Assembly: GCF_013523125.1 (NCBI RefSeq)
Contig: NZ_JAAMQJ010000024.1
Location: 1 to 64,000, forward strand
DNA from: Pseudomonas entomophila
GTDB taxonomy: Bacteria > Pseudomonadota > Gammaproteobacteria > Pseudomonadales > Pseudomonadaceae
DNA length: 64,000 nt
Direction: 5' to 3'
The notes below the pieces were generated by a model. It ran no database searches. It was not told where the DNA came from and was given only the letters and a program-made list of their open reading frames with translations. This document shows, piece after piece, positions 25,553 to 34,833 of this stretch. Every line of letters starts with the position of its first letter. The stretch's first letter is position 1. Made by a program: the position numbers and the translations under genes.

Positions 25553-25628
25553 TGGTGCCGGAGACAGGAATCGAACCTGCGACCTTCGCGTTACGAGTGC
25601 GCTGCTCTACCGACTGAGCTACACCGGC
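25553..25628 (-). tRNA. tRNA-Thr (anticodon CGT)
   Basis: A 76-base minus-strand tRNA including an encoded CCA. It starts GCCGGTGTAGCTCAG, has the anticodon loop CTCGTAA (CGT, reading ACG threonine codons), and the T arm GGTTCGATTCC. Flanked by a terminator on its 3' side. Confidence 0.96.
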
Positions 25629-25707
25629 GTGGAGGCAAACCTACCACTCCCGGCCCGTTTACGCAAATGCTTGTTCCCCCTCGATTATTTCCCCTCCCCT
25701 ACCCCCT

Positions 25708-26118
25708 TCACGTTCCCGTACACCCCTTCGGCGCATAGTCCGCCTCCAGCGTGGTCGTGCAGCGCCAGCCAGCAGCACTACGGCTCAAGGTCAACGCCTT
25801 GCCCGTCACGTTGCCAGGCCCCTCGATCAGCGTGCAGCTGAGCGTCGCGGTCCCGGCGGCGGCGTTGCCCGTCGCGGTGATGGTGCAGTGGGCGGTGGTG
25901 TCCTGCCCGCCCAGACTGGCCGCGTCGGACACGTCCTGCCCCTGGGCCAGGCGCAGCTCCATCGGGGTCTTGAGGGCGGCGATCTCCATCAGGCCGGCGG
26001 CAGCCTTGGTGCGGGACTGGTGGTCGGTGTACAGGGGCACGGCAATGGTGGCGAGGATGCCGATGATCGCCACGACGATCATCAATTCGATCAGGGTGAT
26101 GCCGCGTTGTCCTTGCAT
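25708..26118 (-). CDS. pilA: Type IV major pilin-like prepilin
   Basis: A 136-residue prepilin. The leader MQGQRG is cut after Gly6, leaving [20 protein letters not shown] with the conserved Glu5; the first mature residue is Ile rather than the usual Phe. The C-terminal region has a disulfide-bonded pair of Cys residues ([16 protein letters not shown]). The start at 26118 is the last Met before the leader and AAGGAG precedes it. It is divergent from pilC-pilD, the same arrangement as in P. aeruginosa except that pilB is missing here. Confidence 0.9.
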   Translation of the reverse strand: MQGQRGITLIELMIVVAIIGILATIAVPLYTDHQSRTKAAAGLMEIAALKTPMELRLAQGQDVSDAASLGGQDTTAHCTITATGNAAAGTATLSCTLIEGPGNVTGKALTLSRSAAGWRCTTTLEADYAPKGCTGT

Positions 26119-26444
26119 GCGGGAAGCTCCTTGCTGGTGTAGTGAAGCGGACGACGGTGGCCGACCCGGCGGGTGAGGTACGGCGGGGCCGATACCTTTT
26201 GTCACGCCTGGACGGTGGGCCGTCGCGGTGGCTGGACTACTCTAGTGGGCGCTGAGCGACAGGGGCATTTGAAGCTGTTACGGCGGTTGTCGCAAGGTGA
26301 TTTCGAGGGGCAGGCCCGAGAGCCGGCCGTAGCGTCGAGGGCGAATCGCTGGCAGGTGGACTGACCCCGGCAGCTCGCGGTATCCCGCGCAGCGGGCGGC
26401 AGGGGCGCCTGCCCTGTGTGGAACGGACATAGGGGGAATCGTTC
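26119..26444. other. pilA/pilC intergenic region without pilB
   Basis: Only 326 bases separate the pilin from pilC, and no frame resembles the PilB ATPase (about 565 residues) or a fragment of it. No TGGCAC-type sigma-54 promoter of the PilR-dependent kind was seen before pilA. Confidence 0.65.
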
Positions 26445-27653
26445 ATGGATGAACGCAATCGTGTCTTCGTGTGGCAAGGGGTGGATGCGGCGGGTGTCGT
26501 GATCAAGGGTCGGCGGTCGGGGCGTAGCGCGGCGCTCGTGCGGGCCCTGCTGATACGCGATGGGATTCGGGTGACGCGCCTGAGAGCAGCGCCGCCGACC
26601 TGGCTGCACTGGTCGGTGGGACACGGCCGGATGGATCCTGCAGGGTTCAGCCGGCAGCTGGCGACGATGCTCAATGCCGGGATACCGTTGCTGCAGGCCT
26701 TCGATGTGATGAGCCGCACCAACACCGATGATGCCCGTGCCGCGTTGCTGGCCAGTCTCAAGCGCGAGGTGGCGAGCGGTCTGGGCCTGGCGGAGGCGAT
26801 GCAGCGGCACCCGGCGTGGTTCGATGTGTTGTACTGCAACCTGGTGCGGGTCGGTGAGCAGTCCGGGACGCTGGACCGGCAGCTGGAGCAACTGGCCAAC
26901 ATGCTCGAACAGCGCCAGGCGATGATCAAGCGGCTGCGCAAGGCGATGCTCTATCCGTCGCTGCTGTTGCTGGTAGGGCTGGGGGTGTCGGCGCTGCTGT
27001 TGCTGGAGGTGGTGCCACGGTTCCAGGGGCTGTTCGCCGGGCTCGGGGGCGAGCTGCCGCCTTTCACACGGTGGGTGATCGCGGTGTCGGAGGGGCTGGC
27101 AGGCGCGCTGGGATGGCTGCTGGCGGCGCTGGCAAGCGCTGCGGTCGGTGCCCGGATGGTATGGCGACGACGGCCCGGTGTACGTCTGTGGACGATACGC
27201 GTGGTGCTGCGCGTGCCGGTGTTCGGCGCCTTGCTGAGCCAGGCGGCGTTGGCGCGTTTTGCTCGCGGTCTGGCGACGACTTATACTGCGGGCGTGCCGT
27301 TGCTCGATGCGCTCGGCACGGTAGCCAGGGCCTGCGGCGATCCGTTGCACGAGCAGGCGATTCTCGGAGTGCGCCAGGCCATGGGCAATGGCCAGAGCCT
27401 GCAAGGGGCGATGGCAAGCGACCCGTTGTTCTCCCCTCTGCTGGTCCAGATGGTCGCGATCGGCGAGAGCAGTGGCCGGCTCGACGACATGCTGGAACGG
27501 GCCGCGCAGCACTACGAGGACCAGGCCCGACAAACGATGGAACAGTTGACCGGCTTGCTGGAGCCCGTGATTGTGCTGATCCTTGGCGTCTTGGTGGGCG
27601 GTCTGGTGATCGCCATGTACCTGCCCATTTTCCAGTTGAGCGCCCTGATGTGA
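26445..27653 (+). CDS. pilC: Type IV pilus inner-membrane platform protein
   Basis: A 402-residue PilC/GspF-family protein that in assembled systems couples the PilB/PilT motors to pilin insertion. Two repeated domains are visible: FSRQLATMLNAGIPLLQAFD near residue 65 and ARFARGLATTYTAGVPLLDA near 270, each followed by a hydrophobic segment; the C-terminus (VIVLILGVLVGGLVIAMYLP) is the last membrane helix. It overlaps pilD by one base (TGATG). It looks intact although its usual partner pilB is not encoded beside it. Confidence 0.93.
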   Translation: MDERNRVFVWQGVDAAGVVIKGRRSGRSAALVRALLIRDGIRVTRLRAAPPTWLHWSVGHGRMDPAGFSRQLATMLNAGIPLLQAFDVMSRTNTDDARAALLASLKREVASGLGLAEAMQRHPAWFDVLYCNLVRVGEQSGTLDRQLEQLANMLEQRQAMIKRLRKAMLYPSLLLLVGLGVSALLLLEVVPRFQGLFAGLGGELPPFTRWVIAVSEGLAGALGWLLAALASAAVGARMVWRRRPGVRLWTIRVVLRVPVFGALLSQAALARFARGLATTYTAGVPLLDALGTVARACGDPLHEQAILGVRQAMGNGQSLQGAMASDPLFSPLLVQMVAIGESSGRLDDMLERAAQHYEDQARQTMEQLTGLLEPVIVLILGVLVGGLVIAMYLPIFQLSALM

Positions 27654-28525
27654 TGACCGAGGTCTGGACCTTTTTCATGGAGCGACCCGCCTCCTTCCTG
27701 GCCCTGGCGGGTCTGTTGGGGTTGCTGGCCGGTAGTGCCCTGAACGTGCTGACCTGTCGGCTCCCGGTGAAGCTCAAGCGCGACTGGACGTCCGAGAGCC
27801 AGGCACTGCTGGGGCTTGCACCCACCCTGCACGAACGCTCTGGCCCTTGGCTGCCGGCCGCGCACTGCCCTGCCTGCGATCACCGCCTGCTGGCCTGGCA
27901 GCACAGTGCCCTGCTCAGTGGTCTGCTGCGACGTGATCGCTGTGGTCAGTGCGGACACGGGACTGCAGGACGTTGTGCCGCGGTGGAGCTGGGGTGCGCG
28001 GCGCTGACCATGGTGGTGGCCTGGTGCCTGGGCCCTGGCGGGCAGACGCTGGCCATGGTCCTGCTGACCTGGTGCTTGCTGGCCCTGAGCGTCATCGATG
28101 CGAAGCATCAGCTACTGCCCGACGTGCTGGTGTTGCCGACGCTCTGGCTGGGGCTGATCGTCAACACGATGGGGTTGTTCGTGCCGCTGCAGGCCGCGGT
28201 CTGGGGCGCCGTGGCCGGTTACCTGTCGCTGTGGACGGTGTTCTGGCTGTTCAAGCTGGTCACCGGCAAGGACGGCATGGGCTATGGCGACTTCAAGCTG
28301 CTGGCGATGATCGGCGCCTGGGGCGGCTGGCAAATCCTGCCGTTGACGGTGGTGCTGTCGTCGGTGCTGGGCGCGCTGGCAGGGCTGTGGGTGATGCGTC
28401 GAACCGACAAGGCAGCGAGCACGGTGATCCCCTTCGGCCCTTATCTGGCCATTGCGGGGTGGATTGCCGTGCTCTGGGGTGATGAAATAGGCACCTCTTA
28501 CCTGCAACTGATCGGATTTCGATGA
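27653..28525 (+). CDS. pilD: Prepilin peptidase/N-methyltransferase
   Basis: A 290-residue inner-membrane aspartic protease that cuts and methylates type IV prepilins and type II secretion pseudopilins. The cytoplasmic tetracysteine motif is present (HCPACDH and CGQCGH), as are both catalytic Asp sites ([13 protein letters not shown] and [11 protein letters not shown]). Its ATG overlaps the pilC stop and its TGA overlaps the coaE start (ATGA), so pilC-pilD-coaE-yacG are tightly coupled. Retention without pilB fits its shared use by other secretion systems. Confidence 0.95.
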   Translation: MTEVWTFFMERPASFLALAGLLGLLAGSALNVLTCRLPVKLKRDWTSESQALLGLAPTLHERSGPWLPAAHCPACDHRLLAWQHSALLSGLLRRDRCGQCGHGTAGRCAAVELGCAALTMVVAWCLGPGGQTLAMVLLTWCLLALSVIDAKHQLLPDVLVLPTLWLGLIVNTMGLFVPLQAAVWGAVAGYLSLWTVFWLFKLVTGKDGMGYGDFKLLAMIGAWGGWQILPLTVVLSSVLGALAGLWVMRRTDKAASTVIPFGPYLAIAGWIAVLWGDEIGTSYLQLIGFR

Positions 28526-29145
28526 CGACCCTAGGCACTACCCCGTGGATCCTTGGCCTGACGGGCGGCATCGGCAGCGGCAAGAGCGCCGCCGCGCAAC
28601 GGCTGGTCGAGCTGGGTGTGCACCTGGTGGACGCCGACCAGGCGGCACGCTGGGTGGTCGAACCGGGGCGCCCTGCCCTGGCGAGCATCGTCGAGCGGTT
28701 CGGCACGGGCGTCCTGCAAGTCGATGGCCAGCTCGACCGGGCCGCCCTGCGGCAGCTGATCTTCGCCGACCCGGTGCAGCGGCAGTGGCTCGAAGCGCTG
28801 CTGCACCCGCTGATCGGGCAGGAGATCTTCACCTACCTGGCCAAGGCGCAATCGCCGTATGCGGTCTATGTCTCGCCGCTGCTGATCGAGTCCGGCCAGT
28901 ACCGCAAGACCCAGCGTGTGTTGGTGATCGACACGCCGCGCGAGCTGCAGGTGCAGCGCACCTTGCTGCGCGATGGCAGCACGTCGGAACAGGTGCAGGC
29001 GATCCTGGCGGCGCAGCTGTCGCGCGAGGCGCGTTTGCAGCATGCCGACGACGTGGTGGTCAACGACCGCGACCTGGCGTGGCTGCACGCGCAGATCGAC
29101 CGCTTGCATGACTTTTACCTGACTTTACGAGGAGGCCAGCCATGA
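28522..29145 (+). CDS. coaE: Dephospho-CoA kinase
   Basis: A 207-residue kinase for the last step of coenzyme A synthesis, phosphorylating the 3'-OH of dephospho-CoA. The P-loop is GGIGSGKS at residues 15-22, followed by [22 protein letters not shown] and the lid/LID-like [16 protein letters not shown]. Overlaps pilD by 4 bases and yacG by 4 bases. Length matches the family. Confidence 0.96.
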   Translation: MTTLGTTPWILGLTGGIGSGKSAAAQRLVELGVHLVDADQAARWVVEPGRPALASIVERFGTGVLQVDGQLDRAALRQLIFADPVQRQWLEALLHPLIGQEIFTYLAKAQSPYAVYVSPLLIESGQYRKTQRVLVIDTPRELQVQRTLLRDGSTSEQVQAILAAQLSREARLQHADDVVVNDRDLAWLHAQIDRLHDFYLTLRGGQP

Positions 29146-29342
29146 GCCAGCCCATCACCGTTGAATGCCCCACGTGCGGCGCGCCCGTGGAATGGAAGGA
29201 GGCCAATGCGTTTCGGCCATTCTGCTCGGACCGTTGCAAGCTGATCGACCTGGGGGCGTGGGCAGCCGAGGAGCACAAGATCGCCGGGGCGGCGGAGTCT
29301 GAGGATGAGCTGTATTCGGGAGACTTGGAGCCTCGGCACTGA
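29142..29342 (+). CDS. yacG: DNA gyrase inhibitor YacG
   Basis: A 66-residue zinc protein. Cysteines 9, 12, 28 and 32 (CPTCG and [12 protein letters not shown]) form the C-x2-C-x15-C-x3-C site. In E. coli YacG binds GyrB and inhibits gyrase. It overlaps coaE by 4 bases, the normal arrangement after pilD and coaE in pseudomonads. Confidence 0.95.
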   Translation: MSQPITVECPTCGAPVEWKEANAFRPFCSDRCKLIDLGAWAAEEHKIAGAAESEDELYSGDLEPRH

Positions 29343-29657
29343 GAGGATGGGGTGCTGCCGGTGGCTTGGGCTCTGGTCAGGTAGCGATTTGGCTGATGGT
29401 GTGGGCCCGCCAGGGCCCATCTACGCACGTTGCAAAACCATAGAATTCCCGACAGGAAATCGCGACAGCCTGCAACCCTGCGGTGTAACGACAGGTGAGC
29501 GGCTCCTGTGCCCGGCCATGTGGCTGAAGCATGCGCGGCCTCGGCCTCGCGATCGGTCTCGAAAGGCCCATGAAGTCCATCGTCCTCTATACGCCTACCC
29601 ACCGTCTCACTCGCCGCTCGCCCTCATACCGTCACAGTTTGCGACTAAGCTGTGTGC
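29343..29657. other. Gene-free stretch, about 315 bases
   Basis: A short palindrome (TGGGCCCGCCAGGGCCCA, near 29402) could stop transcription after yacG but lacks a T run. The rest shows no gene; the end should hold the promoter of the DUF1780 gene. Confidence 0.4.
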
Positions 29658-30287
29658 ATGGATGACTCAGACTACCTGCGCCTGCTCACCATCCAGGCGG
29701 AGCAAGCCAATGCCTTTCTGTCCAATGCCCGCAAATGGGAGCGTGAGCGTTGGGTCTGTCAGCGCCTGCTGCAGGGCCTGAACATCGTCTATCGCAGCGA
29801 AGACTTCACCCCCGCCGAGCAAGAGCCGCCGGACGTGCTGTTTCGCGATGCGGCGTTCGAGGTGTTCTTCGTGCTGGACGAAGGACGGCGCCTGAACGAT
29901 GAATGGCGCGAGGAGTTGCAGCGGCGGCGCAGTGCATTCTCTCTCAGCCAACTGGTCCGGCGCGAAGCCCGGCCTCGGCGGATCAGCGCCTCGGAGCTGC
30001 TGCAACGGCTGGCGCCGACCTTGCGCAAGAAGGCGCATAACTACCGGGAGCGTGGCCTGGACCTGGGCACGCTGGACATCATCGCCTTCGCCAGCCTCAA
30101 ACGCGAAGTGCTCGACCTCAACAGCCATTTCCCGCCGCCGACCGAGTACCTGCGCCAGGGCTGGCGCTCGCTGTCGCTGGTCGGCCCGACCTTCGCCCGC
30201 GTGCTGTTCGCTCACCCCGGCGCGCCGGATTTCCTGCGCGCCAACCTGGGCCGCAGCATCGTCTTCGACGTCGGCATCAGCCTGTGA
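29658..30287 (+). CDS. DUF1780 family protein
   Basis: A 209-residue soluble protein conserved in Pseudomonas at this position between yacG and ndh. Typical segments: DSDYLRLLTIQAEQANAFLS, RSEDFTPAEQEPPDVLF, and SLVGPTFARVLFAHPGAPDF. Function is unknown; the D/E-rich central part after PPDVLF recalls endonuclease-like folds, but this is only an impression. Start at 29658 is preferred over an ATG two codons upstream. Confidence 0.85.
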   Translation: MDDSDYLRLLTIQAEQANAFLSNARKWERERWVCQRLLQGLNIVYRSEDFTPAEQEPPDVLFRDAAFEVFFVLDEGRRLNDEWREELQRRRSAFSLSQLVRREARPRRISASELLQRLAPTLRKKAHNYRERGLDLGTLDIIAFASLKREVLDLNSHFPPPTEYLRQGWRSLSLVGPTFARVLFAHPGAPDFLRANLGRSIVFDVGISL

Positions 30288-30677
30288 GCCTCTGCCGCCA
30301 CGACGCGCGATAGCGTACACTCTGCCTCATTGAAGGACGTCCATGCTTCCCGGTCGAGACCCCGCGCCAACGCCCGAGGCCTTGCCCGCACGTCCCAGTG
30401 CCCATTCGACGAGGCCCCCCCATGACCAGTCGCCTGTCTCCACGAGACCCGCGTCCTGTCGTTGACCACCGCCCCTCCCCTCGACCTCGTGTCGAGCGCG
30501 CGTCTGCACGGCGCCTGCCGTGCCTTGCGCCGACATCGTGTACGCCCGGGTCGGGCCTCGCTTCGCCGTCGCCCCAGTGGATAGGTGCTTCGAGCTGCCT
30601 TGCGCTCGCCCTCCGCTGCCGGGCGCCACGGCCGGCCTGCCAGGCCACGTATTCCTTTAACCTTACGAGACTCTCCC
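30288..30677. other. Gene-free stretch with a possible broken small gene
   Basis: At 30422 an ATG begins MTSRLSPRDPRPVVDH, whose first residues resemble the small membrane protein DUF3094 found at this place in related genomes, but the hydrophobic part expected after VER is not found in any frame. It may be a decayed copy. Nothing else is recognisable before ndh. Confidence 0.3.
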
Positions 30678-31973
30678 ATGACACACCGCATCGTGATCGT
30701 TGGCGGCGGCGCCGGCGGCCTGGAACTGGCGACCCACCTGGGCAAGCGCCTGGGCAAACGCAAGCAGGCCGACATCACCCTGGTCGACGCCAACCTGACG
30801 CACATCTGGAAGCCGCTGCTGCATGAAGTGGCCGCCGGCTCGCTGAACTCCTCGGAAGACGAGCTGAACTACGTGGCGCAGGCCAAGTGGAACCACTTCA
30901 ACTTCCAGCTGGGGCGCATGAGCGGGCTGGACCGCCAGGCCAAGCAGATCCAGCTGGCCGCTACCCTGGACGAAGACGGGCGCGAACTGCTGCCGGCCCG
31001 CGTGCTGGGCTACGACACCCTGGTCATCGCCGTGGGCAGCAACACCAACGACTTCGGCACCCTGGGCGCGGCGCAGCACTGCCTGTTCCTGGACACCCGC
31101 AAGCAGGCCGAGCGCTTCCATCAGCAACTGCTCAACCACTACCTGCGCGCCCACGCCGGCGACGTCGCCAGCGAGACGATCAGCGTGGCCATCGTCGGCG
31201 CCGGTGCCACCGGGGTCGAGCTGGCCGCCGAGCTGCACCATGCGGCCCACGAACTGGCCGCCTATGGCCTGGACAGCATTCGGCCCCAAGACATGCACAT
31301 CACCGTGATCGAAGCCGGCCCGCGCGTGTTGCCGGCGCTGCCCGAGCGCATCAGCAAGCCGGTGCACAAGACCCTGGAGAAGCTGGGCATCACCGTGATG
31401 ACCAATGCCTCGGTCAGCGAGGTCACCGAAGACGGCCTCAAGACCGCCAGCGGCGAGGTGATCCAGGCGCGCTTCAAGGTCTGGGCGGCGGGTATCCGTG
31501 CGCCGGCCTTCCTCAAGGACATCGACGGCCTGGAAACCAACCGTATCAACCAGCTGGTGGTGCGCCCGACCCTGCAGACCACCCTGGACGACGACATCTT
31601 CGCCTTCGGCGACTGCGCGGCCTGCCCACAGCCGGACAGCGACCGCAACGTGCCGCCGCGCGCCCAGGCTGCGCATCAGCAGGCCTCGTTGCTGGTCAAG
31701 AGCCTGAAGGCACGCCTGGAGGGCAAGCCGCTGCCGACCTACGCCTACCGTGACTACGGCTCGCTCGTGTCACTGTCGCGCTTCTCGGCGGTCGGCAACC
31801 TGATGGGCAACCTGACCGGCAGCGTGATGCTCGAAGGCTGGCTGGCGCGGATGTTCTACGTCTCGTTGTACCGCATGCACCAGATGGCGCTGTATGGCAC
31901 CTTCCGCACCCTCATGCTGATGCTGGGCAGCCGCATCGGCCGTGGCACCGAGCCGCGCCTGAAACTGCACTGA
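30678..31973 (+). CDS. ndh: Type II NADH:quinone dehydrogenase
   Basis: A 431-residue non-proton-pumping NADH dehydrogenase of the inner-membrane surface. FAD binding: IVIVGGGAGGLELATHLG near residue 4; NADH binding: VAIVGAGATGVELAAELHHA near 170; second FAD motif: DIFAFGDCAACPQ. The C-terminal amphipathic part (GWLARMFYVSLYRMHQMALY) would bind the membrane. Start at 30678 is chosen by homology; the longer upstream frame is not conserved. Confidence 0.95.
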   Translation: MTHRIVIVGGGAGGLELATHLGKRLGKRKQADITLVDANLTHIWKPLLHEVAAGSLNSSEDELNYVAQAKWNHFNFQLGRMSGLDRQAKQIQLAATLDEDGRELLPARVLGYDTLVIAVGSNTNDFGTLGAAQHCLFLDTRKQAERFHQQLLNHYLRAHAGDVASETISVAIVGAGATGVELAAELHHAAHELAAYGLDSIRPQDMHITVIEAGPRVLPALPERISKPVHKTLEKLGITVMTNASVSEVTEDGLKTASGEVIQARFKVWAAGIRAPAFLKDIDGLETNRINQLVVRPTLQTTLDDDIFAFGDCAACPQPDSDRNVPPRAQAAHQQASLLVKSLKARLEGKPLPTYAYRDYGSLVSLSRFSAVGNLMGNLTGSVMLEGWLARMFYVSLYRMHQMALYGTFRTLMLMLGSRIGRGTEPRLKLH

Positions 31974-31980
31974 CCGGCAC

Positions 31981-32006
31981 GGCGGGCGGCGCCGAAGCCG
32001 CCCGCC
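31981..32006. terminator. GC-rich hairpin between convergent genes
   Basis: GGCGGGCGGC pairs with GCCGCCCGCC over 10 bp around a 6-base loop, between the ends of ndh and the MFS gene. There is no T run, so termination strength is uncertain. Confidence 0.45.
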
Positions 32007-32017
32007 CTGGCCAGGGT

Positions 32018-33211
32018 TCACGACGTCGCCGGTCGTGGCTGCCGACCCTTGCCGAGCCCCATCCCCATGGCGATCCACACCGCGAAGCACAGCACCAGGC
32101 ACACCACATTGGTGCCGTCCCAGCTCACGCTGCTGAACAGCAACGATGGCGCAAAGGCGCCCACGGTCGCGCTCAGGGCGATCACCAGGTCGTTCTTGCC
32201 CTGCATCTGAAAGGCTACCGGGCTGTCGTGCAGCGCCTGGGCCAGCAGCGCCCCCCCGCCTACGTAGGTCAGGTTCCAGCCCAGGCCGAGCACCACCAGC
32301 GACAGGGTCATCCACCCATGGCCATCCCCGGCCAGGTTGAGCGCCATGCAGCCCAGCAGCAGGGCGAAGCCGGTGTGCAAGGTGGTCTTGATGCCGAGCC
32401 GCCGAATGATCTGCCCCGTGAAGAAGGACGGTGCGAACATGGCGATCACATGCCACTGGATCGCCAGGCGAATGTCGGCGAAGTCCGCGTGCAGGTGGCG
32501 CATGTGCATGGAGGCCTGGATCATCAGCAGGTTCATGACGCCATACCCGATACCCGCCACGGCCATGGCCACGGCGATGTCCGGCGTCACCCGGCGCACG
32601 CGGGCCGAGTCGACAGGCTGCTGACGCTGGGCGGGGGGTGGGACGTCCCTGGGCAGACAGATCGCCAGCAGCGCGGACACCGCCGCCAGCCCAATGAAGG
32701 CGGCGTAGCACAACGAAAACACCGGTAAGCCCACCACACCCCTCAAGGCCTCGGTCAGCAACGGCCCGAACACGGCCGCCAGCACGCCACCGGCCACCAC
32801 CAGCGACAACGCCCTGGGTTTGAGCGACGGGGGCAGATGGTCGGTCGCGGCGAACCGGTTGAAGTTGGCGAAGGCGATGTAGACGCCCAAGGCCGCATGG
32901 CTGAGCACCAGGAGCCAGAACTGTTGGTGCGCGATCGCCAGGTAACCCGTCATGCCCGCCGCCAGCAAGGGGATGGCGCCCAGCAGGAAGGCCTTCTTGC
33001 GGCCGATCGACGCCATCAGCCGGGCCGCCAGGTAGGTCGCCAGCAGCACGAACAGGAACTGGCAGCCGTAGGGCACGGTGGCCCAGGCGGCACTGGGCGC
33101 GAGGGCTGAACCGACGATGGCTGCCATGGTGACCGACATGACCGCAGCGGTCAGGTTGATCGACTGCGCGGCAAAGTACAGGTAGGTGCGGCGGGGCAAC
33201 GCATCGGTCAT
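32018..33211 (-). CDS. MFS transporter of unknown substrate
   Basis: A 397-residue major-facilitator protein with about 12 hydrophobic segments. The 2-3 loop reads RLMASIGRKKAFLLGA, the usual MFS loop, and the second half has GQIIRRLGIKT. The start at 33211 (MTDALPRRTYLYF) gives a normal first helix; the longer upstream frame runs into the promoter. It is divergent from a MocR-type regulator, which probably controls it. The substrate cannot be told. Confidence 0.85.
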   Translation of the reverse strand: MTDALPRRTYLYFAAQSINLTAAVMSVTMAAIVGSALAPSAAWATVPYGCQFLFVLLATYLAARLMASIGRKKAFLLGAIPLLAAGMTGYLAIAHQQFWLLVLSHAALGVYIAFANFNRFAATDHLPPSLKPRALSLVVAGGVLAAVFGPLLTEALRGVVGLPVFSLCYAAFIGLAAVSALLAICLPRDVPPPAQRQQPVDSARVRRVTPDIAVAMAVAGIGYGVMNLLMIQASMHMRHLHADFADIRLAIQWHVIAMFAPSFFTGQIIRRLGIKTTLHTGFALLLGCMALNLAGDGHGWMTLSLVVLGLGWNLTYVGGGALLAQALHDSPVAFQMQGKNDLVIALSATVGAFAPSLLFSSVSWDGTNVVCLVLCFAVWIAMGMGLGKGRQPRPATS

Positions 33212-33316
33212 GGCAAAGGCTCGCTCGAAGACGGACGACGGGGTGTCGCTGTGCTGCACCCATGATCCCACCGTGCACGCGCGGCGCGGCGCACAGTCGA
33301 CAAGCGTTCTGGCGAA

Positions 33317-33340
33317 CTGTTAGCGTATTTTTCCTAACAG
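33317..33340. promoter_or_regulatory. Inverted repeat between MFS and MocR genes, probable operator
   Basis: CTGTTAG-N10-CTAACAG is a perfect 7-bp inverted repeat, with an AT-rich spacer, 21 bases before the MocR start. Its size and place fit a binding site for the dimeric MocR-type regulator acting on both promoters. Confidence 0.6.
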
Positions 33341-33361
33341 CTGGCCAACGCCGTGGTGCCC

Positions 33362-34714
33362 ATGAATGCCGACGTGTTCTACTCGTCCTTGAAGCAACGC
33401 CTCCAGACCGGCGAATGGGTGGCCGGCCAGCGGTTGCCCTCGATCCGCACGCTCGTCGCCCGCCACGGCGCCAGCTACCACACCGTGGTTCGTGCCTGCG
33501 CCCGCCTGGTCAGCGAAGGGTTGCTGGTCGCCCAGCCGGGTCGCGGTTATTTCGTCGCAGGCCAAGCCCCCGTGACGCAACCGCTGGCACCGGAATTCAC
33601 CGTGAGCGACCCGCTGTTCAAGCTGCTGCAGGGAGGCCCGGAGTACACCAAGCTGGGTTGTGGCTGGCTGCCGGCGGCCTGGCGCGACACCGACCTGCTG
33701 AGCAAGGCGATCCGCCGCACGGCGCGTCTGGAGCAAAGCGCGCTGGTGGAGTACGGCGACATTTCCGGCCACCGGCCCTTGCGCCAGCAGCTCAGCGTGC
33801 ACCTCAAGCGCATGACCCGGGTCGAGGCCTGCCCGAGTCAGATCCTCACCACCCTGGGCGCCACCCAGGCGCTGGACCTGGTGGCCAGGTTGCTGATCAC
33901 GCCCGGCGACCGGGTGTTCGTCGACGAGCCGTGCAATGGCAACCTGATCAAGCTCCTGCACCTGGCCGGCGCCCAGGTGATCGGCATCCCGCGCCTGCAG
34001 GACGGCCCCGACGTCACGGTCATGGCGCAGCACCTGGCCCAGCACCGCGTGAAGGCGTTCTTCTGCAACAGCACCTTTCACAACCCCACCGGCGGCAACA
34101 TCGCGCCGCACAACGCGTTCAAGGTACTGGGCCTGGCCGTGACCCATGACCTGGTGGTGGTGGAAGACGACGTCTACGGCGACTTCAGCACCACCCCGCG
34201 CCAGACCCTGGCCGAACTCGATGCCCTGAACCGGGTGATCTACATCGGCAGCTTCTCCAAGTGCCTGTCGGCCTCCCTGCGCGTGGGCTACATCGCCTGC
34301 GCCCGCGACTTCATCGAACCGTTGACCCGGCTGAAGCTGCTGACCTGCGTGGCGGTGCCGGCGTTCTGCGAGCGCTTCGTCAACACCATCCTGGCCGATG
34401 GCACCTACGCCGGGCACATGAAGGACCTGCAGCAGAAACTGATCGCCCGTCAGACCCAGACCCAGCGCGCATTGCGCACGCACGGCTGGACCTTCGACAT
34501 CCTGCCCGCGGGCGGCATGTTCCTCTGGGCCTCGCACCCCGCGCTGCCCGACCTGCACCCCTTCATGCAGACCCTTGAGCGCCAGCGCGTGCTGCTGATG
34601 CCCGGTTCGTCATTCTCGGTGACCCGCGACTACCGCCACCTCGCCCGCATCAACTGCACCCACTTCACGCCGGCCCTCGAGGGGCTCTTTTCGGTGGGGT
34701 CGATGCGGGGGTGA
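33362..34714 (+). CDS. MocR-type regulator: GntR winged helix fused to class I aminotransferase fold
   Basis: A 450-residue protein. Residues 1-70 are a GntR winged helix (GEWVAGQRLPSIRTLVARHG, then a recognition helix and LLVAQPGRGYFV). The rest is an aminotransferase fold with LGATQALDLVARLL, NPTGGN, VVEDDVYGDF and the PLP lysine in GSFSKCLSASLRVGYIA. Such proteins use PLP or a PLP adduct as effector. The ATG at 33362 is preferred over a GTG nine bases upstream. It is divergent from the MFS gene across a clear inverted repeat. Confidence 0.9.
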   Translation: MNADVFYSSLKQRLQTGEWVAGQRLPSIRTLVARHGASYHTVVRACARLVSEGLLVAQPGRGYFVAGQAPVTQPLAPEFTVSDPLFKLLQGGPEYTKLGCGWLPAAWRDTDLLSKAIRRTARLEQSALVEYGDISGHRPLRQQLSVHLKRMTRVEACPSQILTTLGATQALDLVARLLITPGDRVFVDEPCNGNLIKLLHLAGAQVIGIPRLQDGPDVTVMAQHLAQHRVKAFFCNSTFHNPTGGNIAPHNAFKVLGLAVTHDLVVVEDDVYGDFSTTPRQTLAELDALNRVIYIGSFSKCLSASLRVGYIACARDFIEPLTRLKLLTCVAVPAFCERFVNTILADGTYAGHMKDLQQKLIARQTQTQRALRTHGWTFDILPAGGMFLWASHPALPDLHPFMQTLERQRVLLMPGSSFSVTRDYRHLARINCTHFTPALEGLFSVGSMRG

Positions 34715-34716
34715 GG

Positions 34717-34833
34717 AGCTGCTAGCTATGAGCTGTTAGCTATAAGCTTCAAACTGCAAGTCAAAGCGGACCGCGCTGGATGAGCGGGCATGCGTAGCTT
34801 GTAGCTTGTAGCTTGCAGCTTGCAGCTTGCCGC
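34717..34833. repeat. AGCTTG heptamer array, left of the hydroxyproline operon
   Basis: Five tandem 7-bp units at 34795-34829 (three TAGCTTG, two CAGCTTG) are preceded by a degenerate inverted copy (GAGCTGCTAGCTATGAGCTG, from about 34716), so the stretch could form a stem. It lies right after the last gene of the hydroxyproline operon. A similar array in inverted orientation is at 42400-42427. Confidence 0.8.

Noticed and set aside
26173-26364. A short plus-strand frame before pilC as a pilB remnant
   Set aside because: No Walker motif and no resemblance to the PilB C-terminus.
30422-30600. A small DUF3094-type membrane gene
   Set aside because: Only the first few residues look similar; no frame gives the hydrophobic helix, so it is mentioned as a possible remnant, not called.
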